NCBI RefSeq assembly: GCF_030165005.1
Contig: NZ_JASNNW010000001.1
Location: 186,001-250,000 of the forward strand
Direction of reading: 5' to 3'
Origin: Blastococcus capsensis
GTDB lineage: Bacteria; Actinomycetota; Actinomycetes; Mycobacteriales; Geodermatophilaceae
DNA: 64,000 nucleotides
Under the pieces are notes generated by a model, which was not told the DNA's origin, did not search any database, and worked only from the letters and a program-made list of their open reading frames with translations. Shown one piece after another: positions 56,733 through 64,000 of this stretch (position 1 is its first letter; every line of letters starts with the position of its first letter). The position numbers and the translations under genes were made by a program.

Positions 56733-57473
56733 TCAGCGCCCTCCCACCGATACCTCGAACTCCACCTGGCTGACGTCCGGCCGCAACCGGGAGAAGCTGT
56801 GCACCAGCGGGCGGCCGTCGCTGTCGCGGACGGTGGTGCGCACCACCAGCAACGGGGAACCGGCCACCACCCGGAGCAGCTCGGCCTCCTCGGGCGCGGC
56901 CGTGCCGACGTCGACGACGATGCGCCCGTGGGCGAGGTCGGCGCCGTACTCGCGCCGCAGGTAGTCGTACAGGGAGCCCTGGCGGAAGTCCTCGACCGCG
57001 GCCGCGGGGTAGAGCTCCGCCGGCAGGAAGCTGTGCGCGACGTGGTTCGGGGCGCCGTCGACGCTGCGCAGCCGGACCAGCTCGACGACGTCGGCCGCGG
57101 AGTCCAGCCTGAGCTCGGTCACGACCGCGGCCGGGGCCGGCACGATCCGCTGGGTGAGCACCGTCGTCCCGACCTGGGCGCCCTGCTCGGTCATGACCGA
57201 GTTGAAGCCCGCGATCCGGTGCACGAAGCTCTCGCGGTACTCGTGCCGGATGGCCGGGCGGGTCACGTAGGTTCCCCGGCCCTGCTCGCGCACGAGGTGC
57301 CCGTCGGCGACCAGGCCGTCGACCGCGCGGCGCAGCGTTATCCGGCTGACGCCGTACTCGGCGCACAGGACCGGCTCCGGTGGCAGCAGCGTCGTCTCGG
57401 GCAGCGCGGCGACCCGGCGCCGCAGATGCTCGCGGACCGAGAGGTACTTCGGTCCGGAGACGGGGCTCACCAC
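56733..57473 (-). CDS. GntR-family (HutC/UTRA) transcriptional regulator
   Basis: A 246-residue regulator. The N-terminal winged helix has LPPEPVLCAEYGVSRITLRR and DGHLVREQGRGTYVTRP. The C-terminal UTRA ligand domain has VVELVRLRSVDGAPNHVAHS and GRIVVDVGTAAPEEAELLRV with VVRTTVRDSDGRPLVHSFS. HutC-type regulators sense sugar phosphates, amino acids or similar. Neighbours do not tell which. Confidence 0.92.
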   Translation of the reverse strand: MVSPVSGPKYLSVREHLRRRVAALPETTLLPPEPVLCAEYGVSRITLRRAVDGLVADGHLVREQGRGTYVTRPAIRHEYRESFVHRIAGFNSVMTEQGAQVGTTVLTQRIVPAPAAVVTELRLDSAADVVELVRLRSVDGAPNHVAHSFLPAELYPAAAVEDFRQGSLYDYLRREYGADLAHGRIVVDVGTAAPEEAELLRVVAGSPLLVVRTTVRDSDGRPLVHSFSRLRPDVSQVEFEVSVGGR

Positions 57474-57715
57474 GCGGTCAAAGGTAGTGGCAGAACGGAC
57501 GTCTGGTCGTCATGTCGTATGGGACGTCACATCCCGTGTGCGGTGGTGTGCGCCATTTCCACCGACCTGGGGATCTGCGGTGCGGCGGCTGGTAGGCACC
57601 CGACCGGCGGGGGAGTCCCCGCCCGCCATGAGAGGCCGGCGCTGCTGGAGGGAGTCCGCCGTGCCGAAGCTGGCAGCCCGGTCGGCACAGGGGTCGGGCC
57701 GCGCCACCGAGCGTT

Positions 57716-57737
57716 GAGCCGCGTCACGGCGCGGCTC
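57716..57737 (-). terminator. Hairpin after the metallophosphoesterase gene
   Basis: GAGCCGCG at 57716-57723 pairs perfectly with CGCGGCTC at 57730-57737 around six bases, 36 bases past the stop of the gene ending at 57774 on the minus strand. No U tract. The rest of the 300-base gap to the GntR start holds no gene; AT-richer sequence near 57510-57560 may be the GntR promoter. Confidence 0.45.
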
Positions 57738-57773
57738 GACGTCCGGTGCAGCGGCTCGACGTGCTGACGCCGG

Positions 57774-59120
57774 TCAGCGCCCAGGAGCGCGGAGCTCCAC
57801 GACCGTGACCTCCGGACGGGCCCCGACGCGCATCGGCGGGCCCCAGTAGCCGGCCCCCGAGGTCACGTACAGCTGGGTGTCGCCGTGCCGCGACCAGCCC
57901 TCGACCGCGGGCTGGTCCAGCCGCACGGCGTAGTCGAAGGGCCAGAGCTGCCCGCCGTGGGTGTGACCCGAGAGCTGCAGGTCCACCCCGGCGGCCGCGG
58001 CCTGCTCCACCTGCACCGGCTGGTGGGCCAGCAGGACCACGGGCGTGCTGCCGTCCCGGCCGTCCAGCGCGGCGTCCAGGTCCGCGCCGTGGCCGGGCAG
58101 CCCCGAGGCGGCCGCCGTCCGGTCGTCGATCCCGGCCAGGTCGAAGGATGCGCCACCGCGGCGGATCGCCACCCGCTCGTTGCGCAGCACGTCCACGCCC
58201 AGGGTCGGCAGGTGCCGCATCCAGGCCCGGGTGTCGACGAAGTACTCGTGGTTGCCGGTGACGAAGTAGACGCCCTGCTCGCTGACCAGGTCCGCCAGCG
58301 GGGCGACGTCCTCACGCAGCTCGTCGACCCCGCCGTCGACCAGGTCGCCCACGATGGCCACCACGTCGGGCCGCTGCTCGTTGACCAGCTCCACCACCCG
58401 CTCGAACCGCCGGCCGCCGTAGGTGGCCGACAGGTGGCCGTCGGAGAAGGTGACGATCCGCAGCCCGTCCAGCGCCGGGTCCAGCCCGCGCAGGGTCACC
58501 GGGACACGCCGCACCACCGGCGCCGAGTTGGCGAAGTACGCGCCCGTCCCGGCGGTACTCAGCGCGACCGCACCGGCGGTCACCGCCAGCCCCCGGGCGA
58601 GGAAGCGCCGCCGGTCGATGGCCGCGGGATCCCTGTCCTCGCTGTGCACATCGGTTGCGACACCGCCGTCCTCCCGGACGGCACCGCTCTGCACACCGCC
58701 GTCCTCCCGGACGGCACCGCGGCCAGGTGCCGTTCCCCTGTCGGGCGGAGCCGCTGCGTCGTCCCTGCGCGGACCCCTCCGGGGCCCACTCGGGACGACC
58801 CCGCTCTCCGTCCGCCGGATGAGGGCGTTGCCCAGCAGGCGGACCGGCTCCAGGACGACCAGCGCCAGGGCGGCGTAGAGGGCGATACCCAGCCAGCTGT
58901 AGCCGAGCCAGCTCAACGGGGTGGCGGCGTCGATCGAGAGCGCCCCGCGGGAGAGCACCGCCGCGACCGGCAGCACGGCCAGCACCACGGTGAGCGCGGT
59001 CAGCCGGCGGCGCAGCCGGCCGGGCCCGGTGGTGCTCCGGACCAGCCGGAACCACAGGTAGGCGTGCAGCAGCGCCACGGCCAGCAGGACGACGGTCCCG
59101 AAAGCCAGCAGACCGATCAC
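57774..59120 (-). CDS. Membrane metallophosphoesterase with Tat-like second segment
   Basis: A 448-residue protein. Three or four helices come first (GLLAFGTVVLLAVALLHAYL, ALTVVLAVLPVAAVLSRGAL, LGIALYAALALVVLEPV), then a charged linker with a duplicated AVREDGGV, an RRRFLARGLAVTAG segment like a twin-arginine motif, and a calcineurin-type domain. Metal motifs are TFSDGHLSATYGG (unusual: SDGH for SDxH), VAIVGDLVDGG, VTGNHEYFVD and LSGHTHGGQLWP. The active site faces out of the cell. Related proteins act on UDP-sugar lipids or cyclic nucleotides. GTG at 59120. Confidence 0.88.
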   Translation of the reverse strand: MIGLLAFGTVVLLAVALLHAYLWFRLVRSTTGPGRLRRRLTALTVVLAVLPVAAVLSRGALSIDAATPLSWLGYSWLGIALYAALALVVLEPVRLLGNALIRRTESGVVPSGPRRGPRRDDAAAPPDRGTAPGRGAVREDGGVQSGAVREDGGVATDVHSEDRDPAAIDRRRFLARGLAVTAGAVALSTAGTGAYFANSAPVVRRVPVTLRGLDPALDGLRIVTFSDGHLSATYGGRRFERVVELVNEQRPDVVAIVGDLVDGGVDELREDVAPLADLVSEQGVYFVTGNHEYFVDTRAWMRHLPTLGVDVLRNERVAIRRGGASFDLAGIDDRTAAASGLPGHGADLDAALDGRDGSTPVVLLAHQPVQVEQAAAAGVDLQLSGHTHGGQLWPFDYAVRLDQPAVEGWSRHGDTQLYVTSGAGYWGPPMRVGARPEVTVVELRAPGR

Positions 59121-59274
59121 CGGCGCACCGTCCCCAGCATCTGCAGCGCGCGCACGGGGACCACTCTCCCAGGCGGTAGCGCGGTGCACGGGACGGCGGG
59201 CGGGCCGCGGGCATCGCCTCGTTCACACCACCGTTCCCCTAGGTTTCGTCTTGGACGTCGACACGGGGGGTGCT

Positions 59275-59415
59275 GTGGCGAGGCAGAACATCAAGTCCGC
59301 GCTGAGGGAGTCGCTGAAGCGACACCGCCAGTACCGCGAGCGTTCGACCCCCCTCGCCCGTGCGGCCCGGCGCACGCCCTCCGCCGACCTCGACGACTAC
59401 ACGGCCCGGTGGTAG
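59275..59415 (+). CDS. Small basic protein, 46 residues
   Basis: GTG-led ORF of 46 residues beginning VARQNIKSALRESLKRHRQY and ending DLDDYTARW, with consistent G/C third positions. The first half forms a basic amphipathic helix. It overlaps the stop of the truncated CYTH ORF on the other strand. No family recognised; codon bias is the main support. Confidence 0.5.
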   Translation: MARQNIKSALRESLKRHRQYRERSTPLARAARRTPSADLDDYTARW

Positions 59416-59561
59416 ACCGCTGCCAGCTCGTGCGTCACCGGAGGGCCGACGACGGCGACACCGGGAACGCCACCGAACGCGGGCACCACGAACGTCGCGT
59501 CGACGTCGAACTCGCGCTCGACCTCGAGCTGCTCGGGGACCACGGAGCGACCGTAGGTCAC
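59397..59561 (-). pseudogene. Truncated N-terminus of a CYTH (triphosphate tunnel) protein
   Basis: A 54-residue ORF from a GTG at 59561: EQLEVEREFDVDATFVVPAF then VTHELAAVYHRAV. The start matches CYTH domains (VEVERKFxV, then LPxLxGLPGV and L-x-AVYYDT), but the frame stops where the rest of the catalytic tunnel should begin. Intact actinobacterial CYTH-CHAD proteins have about 500 residues. So this is the 5' stump of a lost gene. Confidence 0.6.
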
Positions 59562-59606
59562 TCCGCCGGCCAGCGGCTCCTCCGCCCGCTGGCTACGTTG
59601 ACCGCC

Positions 59607-60569
59607 ATGGCCTCCAAGCGCCCCGACCGTCGGTGGGCACCGGCGATGGCCCTGCCCTGGGCGGTGTGGGCGCTGGTGCGTGGAACCGGGACCGACCGCG
59701 GCTTCCCGCTGGTGCCGGCGCTGGCGTTCACCCCCCACGCCGCGCTCACCACCGTCGTCCCGCTGGCCGCGGCCATCCGGAGCGGATCCCGCACCGGCGC
59801 GCTGCTGGCCTCCGGAGCCGGCGCGGTCCTGGGCGCCGCGGTGCTCGCCTCGCGTGGGCGGACGGGACCAGTGCCGGCCGGAGGCACGAAGGTGCGGATC
59901 GCCACGGTGAGCCTGCGGCTGGGACTCGTCCCGGCCGGCTCCGTCCTGGAGCTCGTCCGCAGGCACGCCGTCGACGTGCTGGCGGTGCAGGAGCTCACCC
60001 CCGACGCGGAACGGCGCCTCACCGACGCCGGCCTGCACCGGGAGCTGCCGCACTCCCACGTCGTCCCAGCCCGGCCGGGCAGCGTCGTCTCCGCCTCCGG
60101 CGCCGTCTGGAGCCGGTGGCCCGTGACCGCGCGCGGCGCCGCGCCCGGTGGCTTCGAGCAGCCGACCGCCCGGCTGCCCACCGTCGGGAGCCCCGACCTC
60201 GAGGTGACGGCGGTGCACACCCGTCCGCCGGCCACCTCGCCCGCCGCCGTCCGGGGCTGGACGGCGGACCTCGCCGCGCTCCCCTCCCCCGCCCCCGACG
60301 CGCTCCGGGTGCTGGCCGGCGACTTCAACGCCACGCTCCACCACGCTGCGCTCCGGGCCGTCCTGGCCCGCGGCTACGTCGACGCGGCCCGCGAGCTCGG
60401 GCGGGGATGGGCGTGGACCTGGCGCCCGCTCCGGCTGCGGTTCCCCCGGCTGACCCTAGACCACGTGCTCGTGGACCCGCGCGCTGCCGTCGCCGGCTGC
60501 GCCCACGTACCGGTGGCCGGCAGCGACCACCGCGCTCTCGTCGTCGACCTGGTGCTACCCGCGCACTGA
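59607..60569 (+). CDS. Endonuclease/exonuclease/phosphatase (EEP) family protein with membrane N-terminus
   Basis: A 320-residue protein. The N-terminal 95 residues have two or three hydrophobic helices (ALPWAVWALVRG, FTPHAALTTVVPLAAAI, GALLASGAGAVLGAAVLA). The EEP domain then has VDVLAVQELTPDAERRL (catalytic Glu), LRVLAGDFNATLHHAALR (GDFN) and RLTLDHVLVD with GSDHRALVVDLVL at the end. Such membrane EEP proteins are predicted extracellular phosphodiesterases; substrate unknown. Confidence 0.9.
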   Translation: MASKRPDRRWAPAMALPWAVWALVRGTGTDRGFPLVPALAFTPHAALTTVVPLAAAIRSGSRTGALLASGAGAVLGAAVLASRGRTGPVPAGGTKVRIATVSLRLGLVPAGSVLELVRRHAVDVLAVQELTPDAERRLTDAGLHRELPHSHVVPARPGSVVSASGAVWSRWPVTARGAAPGGFEQPTARLPTVGSPDLEVTAVHTRPPATSPAAVRGWTADLAALPSPAPDALRVLAGDFNATLHHAALRAVLARGYVDAARELGRGWAWTWRPLRLRFPRLTLDHVLVDPRAAVAGCAHVPVAGSDHRALVVDLVLPAH

Positions 60570-60662
60570 CGCCGCCGGTGACGATGTTCACCGGGCGACC
60601 CGGCTGGGCAGCGTGGGAGGAGGGGCGCGCACCGGCGTGTGCCCCACGGAGGGAGCCGACCC

Positions 60663-61505
60663 ATGTTGAGCGAGCGCGAGGTGGCCGCCGCGATCGGCAG
60701 CACCGCTTACGGCGACGGTGGCGACAAGCTGGGCACCGTCGAGAGCTTCTTCGTCGACGACCGGACCGGTGAGCCCACGTGGGTCGCCGTCACCACCGGG
60801 CTCTTCGGCACCCGGCACTCGGTCGTACCGGCCCGGGAGGCGACGTGGGACGACGGCGCGCTGCGCCTGCCGGTGAGCGCGGAGGCGGTCAAGAGCGCCC
60901 CGGCCATGCAGGGCAACCACCTCGATCCCGGCGAGGAGGCGGAGCTGCGCCGGCACTACGGCATCACGGACGGCGGCCGTGCGGACGCGGACACCACGGC
61001 GCCGGTCGCCGACGCGCCGCTGGCCGGCCCCACCGACACCGTCGCCGTGCCGGCGGTGGCCCCGGTCCCGCCCCCGGCGGCCGGTACCGCCACCACGGGC
61101 GAGACGGACGGCGCCATGACCCGCAGCGAGGAGCGGCTGCGGGTGGGCTCCGAGCAGGTGGCCGCCCGGCGGGTGCGGCTGGTGAAGTACGTGGTCACCG
61201 AGGAGATGCAGGTGACCGTGCCGATCCGGCGCGAGGAGATCCGCCTGGAGGAGGTCCCGCTCGGCGATGCGGACACGGCCGGGGACGCGATCGGCGGCGA
61301 GTCGCTCGTCCCCGCGGACGCGACCACCGGCGGGCTGCCCGGCGAGGTCATCCTGCACAGCGAGCGGCCGGTCATCACCGTCGAGGTGGTGCCCGTCGAG
61401 CGAGTGCGGGTGCGGACCGAGCTCGTCGAGGGCCAGGAGACCGTGACCGAGCAGGTGCAGCGCGAGCAGATCGCCGTCGACGAGAGCGGCGTGGCGGGCC
61501 GCTGA
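60663..61505 (+). CDS. PRC-barrel and DUF2382 stress protein
   Basis: A 280-residue protein. Residues about 1-100 form a PRC-barrel (GDKLGTVESFFVDDRTGEPT, WVAVTTGLFGTRHSVVPARE); a Pro/Ala/Thr linker follows; and a DUF2382 domain (about 150-275) has EERLRVGSEQVAARRVRLVK and YVVTEEMQVTVPIRREEIRL. This fusion is common in radiation- and desiccation-tolerant actinobacteria. Role unproven, linked to stress. Confidence 0.9.
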   Translation: MLSEREVAAAIGSTAYGDGGDKLGTVESFFVDDRTGEPTWVAVTTGLFGTRHSVVPAREATWDDGALRLPVSAEAVKSAPAMQGNHLDPGEEAELRRHYGITDGGRADADTTAPVADAPLAGPTDTVAVPAVAPVPPPAAGTATTGETDGAMTRSEERLRVGSEQVAARRVRLVKYVVTEEMQVTVPIRREEIRLEEVPLGDADTAGDAIGGESLVPADATTGGLPGEVILHSERPVITVEVVPVERVRVRTELVEGQETVTEQVQREQIAVDESGVAGR

Positions 61506-61512
61506 CGGCCGG

Positions 61513-62274
61513 TCAGCCGCGCCGGTCGGGCAGGAACCGGAACCGGTCCCGGGTGGCCGCCACCTCCGCGGGGTCGACGTCGGCCAGCACCAGCGTCTCG
61601 GCACCCGCGGCGGTGGCCAGCAGCTCACCCATGGGGCTCACCACCCGGCTGTCACCGGCGTGCTCCGTGCCGTCCCCGGCCGTGCCCACCCGGTTGCAGC
61701 CGACGACGTAGGCCTGGTTCTCGATGGCCCGCGCCTGCAGCAGCGTCTGCCAGTGCAGCCGGCGGGCGGCCGGCCAGTTGGCCACCACCACGTAGAGGTC
61801 GGTGTCCGGCGCCGCCCGCCAGAAGATGTCGGCGAAGCGCAGGTCGTAGCAGACGAACGGGGTCACCCGCAGGCCGCCGATCTCCACGGTGACCGGCCCC
61901 TCGCCCGCGCGGAAGCGCTCGTGCTCGCCGCCGTGGGTGAACGGGTGCAGCTTGCGGTAACGGTGCGTCGTCCCGTCCGGGCCGGCCAGGACGAACGAGT
62001 TGTACGGCAGGTCGCCGTCGCCGGCGATCTCCGGGCAGCTGCCGCCCACCCAGACGCCGTGCTCGGCGGCCTGGGCGGCGAGGAACTGCGCCGACGGGCC
62101 ACCCTCGGGCTCGCCGATGCCCGGGGTCATGGAGAACCCGGTCGAGAACGTCTCGGTGAGCAGCACCAGCTCGGCCCCCGCCGCCGCTGCCCGCCCCACC
62201 TGCGGGCCGAGCCGGCCGAAGTTGGCCTCCCGGTCCTCCCACACGATGTCGTGCTGCACCGCCGCGACCCTCAT
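61513..62274 (-). CDS. Nitrilase-superfamily amidase (omega-amidase/YafV-like)
   Basis: A 253-residue carbon-nitrogen hydrolase. The catalytic triad is Glu in LVLLTETFSTGFSM, Lys in RYRKLHPFTHGGEHERF and Cys in TPFVCYDLRFADIF. This branch (YafV/Nit2) hydrolyses the omega-amide of 2-oxoglutaramate or the methionine analogue, made by transaminases. The next gene on the operon (four-base overlap) is such a transaminase, which supports a methionine salvage or glutamine transaminase pathway. Confidence 0.9.
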   Translation of the reverse strand: MRVAAVQHDIVWEDREANFGRLGPQVGRAAAAGAELVLLTETFSTGFSMTPGIGEPEGGPSAQFLAAQAAEHGVWVGGSCPEIAGDGDLPYNSFVLAGPDGTTHRYRKLHPFTHGGEHERFRAGEGPVTVEIGGLRVTPFVCYDLRFADIFWRAAPDTDLYVVVANWPAARRLHWQTLLQARAIENQAYVVGCNRVGTAGDGTEHAGDSRVVSPMGELLATAAGAETLVLADVDPAEVAATRDRFRFLPDRRG

Positions 62275-63452
62275 GCCAGCCTCCTCAGCCGCTCGACCGC
62301 CTCGGCGAGCACCGCATCGTTCTTGCAGAACGCGAACCGCACCAGGTGCCGCCCCAGGTCCGCGTGTCCCGGTGTGTAGAAGACCACGGTCGGGATGGCG
62401 ACCACCCCGGCGCGGTGCGGCAGCTCCCGGCAGAAGGCCAGGCCGTCGCCGTCGGGCCGGACGCCGCGGACGTCGACCGTGGCGAAGTAGGTGGCCTGCG
62501 GGCTCACCACCGGCAGCCCGGCCTCCCGGAGCCCCGCGACCAGGACGTCGCGCCGGTACTGCAGGTCGCGGGCGATCCCGTCGAAGTAGGCGTCGGGCAG
62601 CCGCAGCCCCGCCGCGACGGCCGGCTGGAACGGGCCGCCGTTGACGTAGGTGAGGAACTGCTTCGCGGTGCGGACGGCGGCCACGAGCGGCGCCGGCCCG
62701 CAGACCCAGCCGATCTTCCAGCCGGTGACGTTGAAGGTCTTGCCCGCGCTGGACACCACGATCGTGCGCTCGCGCATGCCGGGCAGCGTGGCGAGCGAGA
62801 CGTGCCGGGCGCCGTCGAACACCAGGTGCTCGTACACCTCGTCGGTGAGCACGGTGAGGTCGTGCGCGGTGGCCAGCTCGGCGAGGACGGCGAGCTCGGC
62901 GGGGCTGAGCACCGTGCCGGTGGGGTTGTGGGGGGTGTTGACCAGCAGCAGCCGGGTGCGCGGGGTGACGGCGGCGCGCAGCTCGGCCTCGTCGAAGGTC
63001 CAGGCACCCTCGCCGTCCGCCGGCGGGTGCAGCGGGACGGGGCGCACCACGCCACCGGCCATCGCGACCGACGCGCTGTAGCTGTCGTAGATCGGCTCGA
63101 AGAGGACGACTTCGTCGCCGGGCTCGAGCAGCGCCAGCATGGCGGCGGCGAGCGCCTCGGTGGCCCCGGCGGTGATCAACACCTCGGTGTCGGGGTCGTA
63201 GCTCAGCTCCCTGAACCGCTGCTGGTGCTCGGCGACGGCGGCGCGCAGCTCGGGGATGCCGGGGCCGGGCGGGTACTGGTCCGCGCCGGTGCCGATGGCG
63301 GCACGGGCGGCGTCGAGCACTTCGGGCGGCCCGGGGTAGTCGGGGAACCCCTGACCGAGGTTGAGGGCACCGGTCTCGACGGCGAGCGCGCTCATCTCGG
63401 CGAAGACCGTCGTCCCGAAGCCCCGCAGCCGGGACGCCAGCGGGGCGGTCAT
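62271..63452 (-). CDS. PLP-dependent aminotransferase (methionine/kynurenine-glutamine type)
   Basis: A 393-residue class I aminotransferase. LNLGQGFPDYPGPPEVLDAA begins the family homology; VNTPHNPTGTVL has the conserved Asn, LTDEVYEHLVFDG the PLP-binding Asp and Tyr, SSAGKTFNVTGWKIGW the Schiff-base Lys, and RFAFCKND the substrate-binding Arg. With the following omega-amidase it can use glutamine as amino donor, making the reaction irreversible. It may act in methionine salvage as the last step. Confidence 0.93.
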   Translation of the reverse strand: MTAPLASRLRGFGTTVFAEMSALAVETGALNLGQGFPDYPGPPEVLDAARAAIGTGADQYPPGPGIPELRAAVAEHQQRFRELSYDPDTEVLITAGATEALAAAMLALLEPGDEVVLFEPIYDSYSASVAMAGGVVRPVPLHPPADGEGAWTFDEAELRAAVTPRTRLLLVNTPHNPTGTVLSPAELAVLAELATAHDLTVLTDEVYEHLVFDGARHVSLATLPGMRERTIVVSSAGKTFNVTGWKIGWVCGPAPLVAAVRTAKQFLTYVNGGPFQPAVAAGLRLPDAYFDGIARDLQYRRDVLVAGLREAGLPVVSPQATYFATVDVRGVRPDGDGLAFCRELPHRAGVVAIPTVVFYTPGHADLGRHLVRFAFCKNDAVLAEAVERLRRLA

Positions 63453-63488
63453 ACGGCTCTCCTGCCCAACGGTTCCACGTGGAACCGC

Positions 63489-63704
63489 TCAACCGATCCG
63501 GACATCGTCGTACCCCTCGATCGCCACGACGTCACCGGAGCGCAGCTGCCGGCCCCGCCGCTCCTCCGGTTCGCCGTTGACCGTGACGGCGCCGGACAGG
63601 AGCACGTCCTTCACCTGGGCGCCGGTGGGCACCGCGTCGACGAGCTTGAGCAGCTGGCCGAGCCGGATGCTGTCCTCGCCGGGACGCAGATCGATGGTGC
63701 GCAC
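63489..63704 (-). CDS. S4-domain RNA-binding protein (YaaA/RlbA-like)
   Basis: A 71-residue S4 protein: IRLGQLLKLVDAVPTGAQVK, then VLLSGAVTVNGEPEERRGRQ and LRSGDVVAIEG. The helix-loop-sheet fits small ribosome-linked S4 proteins. GTG at 63704 is used; a few more upstream codons are open. Confidence 0.88.
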   Translation of the reverse strand: MRTIDLRPGEDSIRLGQLLKLVDAVPTGAQVKDVLLSGAVTVNGEPEERRGRQLRSGDVVAIEGYDDVRIG

Positions 63705-63709
63705 GCCGA

Positions 63710-64000
63710 TCAGTCTGCCCGGCCGTCGGGGACGAGCTCGTCGCCGACCCGGACGACACCGGGATCGAGCACGACGGCGCGCACGGCCAGGAGCCCGTCG
63801 CGCTCGCGGTGGATCGACTTGAGCACCGAGCTGTCCCGGCCGATGCCACCCGGCTGCGGTCGGGTGGTCATGACGCACCGCGGGATGCCGGCGCCCAGCC
63901 GCAGGCGGGCCCCGCCCAGGTCCGCCTCCCGTCCCTGCAGCTTGTCCTCGCCGGCGCCGTCCAGGACGACGTTCGCCCGGAACCGGCGGCGGTCCCAGGT
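63710..64000 (-). CDS. MOSC-domain protein, 5' end outside window
   Basis: The last 96 residues of a MOSC protein, open to the window edge: DRRRFRANVVLDGAGEDKLQ, GARLRLGAGIPRCVMTTRPQ with the conserved Cys, and VLKSIHRERDGLLAVRAVVL. The Cys carries a sulfur to metal or amide targets in MOSC enzymes. N-terminal half not visible. Its stop is five bases before the S4 gene start. Confidence 0.88.
   Translation of the reverse strand, partial: TWDRRRFRANVVLDGAGEDKLQGREADLGGARLRLGAGIPRCVMTTRPQPGGIGRDSSVLKSIHRERDGLLAVRAVVLDPGVVRVGDELVPDGRAD

Noticed and set aside
59600-60344. Minus-strand frame continuing upstream of the CYTH stump
   Set aside because: It is antisense to the EEP gene and lacks any CYTH or CHAD sequence.

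Overview
The window is very GC-rich, densely packed actinobacterial chromosome. GTG starts, 4-base start/stop overlaps, ANTAR, RsbW-type, DUF2382, IniB_N and MEDS-era signalling families point to a member of the Geodermatophilaceae (Blastococcus, Geodermatophilus, Modestobacter type). This placement is inferred from gene content and style only. No rRNA, tRNA or CRISPR array was found. A run of almost pure G/C homopolymers at 2497-2678 breaks a methyltransferase gene and is probably an assembly error.

Layout. 0-12 kb holds general metabolism and stress genes: a PAS-GGDEF protein cut by the window edge, MarR, a broken RNA methyltransferase, haloalkane dehalogenase, msrA, a CurA-like reductase, a FUSC membrane protein, hydrolases, a Mut7-C protein, and mntH behind a DtxR/IdeR-type box. 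12.2-19.6 kb is a thiamine region: a decayed tenA, a TPP riboswitch ahead of a small CytX-like ORF and thiE-thiO-thiS-thiG-tenI-like, then a second TPP riboswitch ahead of ykoE-ykoD-ykoC (an ECF importer for thiamine precursors). 19.7-27.1 kb holds partner-switching signalling genes (two RsbW-like proteins, a PAS/GAF/SpoIIE phosphatase, GAF-ANTAR), a gene-poor stretch, a nucleoside hydrolase and an unknown protein with a duplicated WGAGDQGQ motif.

27.3-29.4 kb looks acquired: a DUF4258/DUF2283 pair, an Ltp-family lipoprotein (a family linked to phage superinfection exclusion), a tyrosine-integrase remnant and a DUF732 lipoprotein. 29.6-38.6 kb carries a membrane dynamin-like GTPase pair, PilZ, NYN, a GGDEF-EAL protein with a degenerate cyclase motif, and cinA. 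38.7-42.8 kb has two overlapping Ser/Thr kinases with low-complexity extracellular tails.

The most interesting locus is 44.7-54.7 kb. An operon in the order of mycobacterial iniBAC (an Asp/Ser/Asn-repeat protein with an IniB N-terminal domain, then two dynamin-like GTPases) is divergent from an Hsp70-like membrane protein translationally coupled to a large ATP-binding LuxR regulator resembling IniR. Two strong hairpins separate iniB from the GTPase genes. Together these suggest an envelope-stress system in which the Hsp70-like protein may sense or gate and the LuxR protein switches on a matrix-like protein and membrane-remodelling GTPases.

54.8-64 kb returns to ordinary genes (MBL hydrolase, GlsB, SRPBCC, GntR, metallophosphoesterase, EEP phosphatase, PRC/DUF2382, nitrilase, aminotransferase, S4, MOSC), with a truncated CYTH gene among them.
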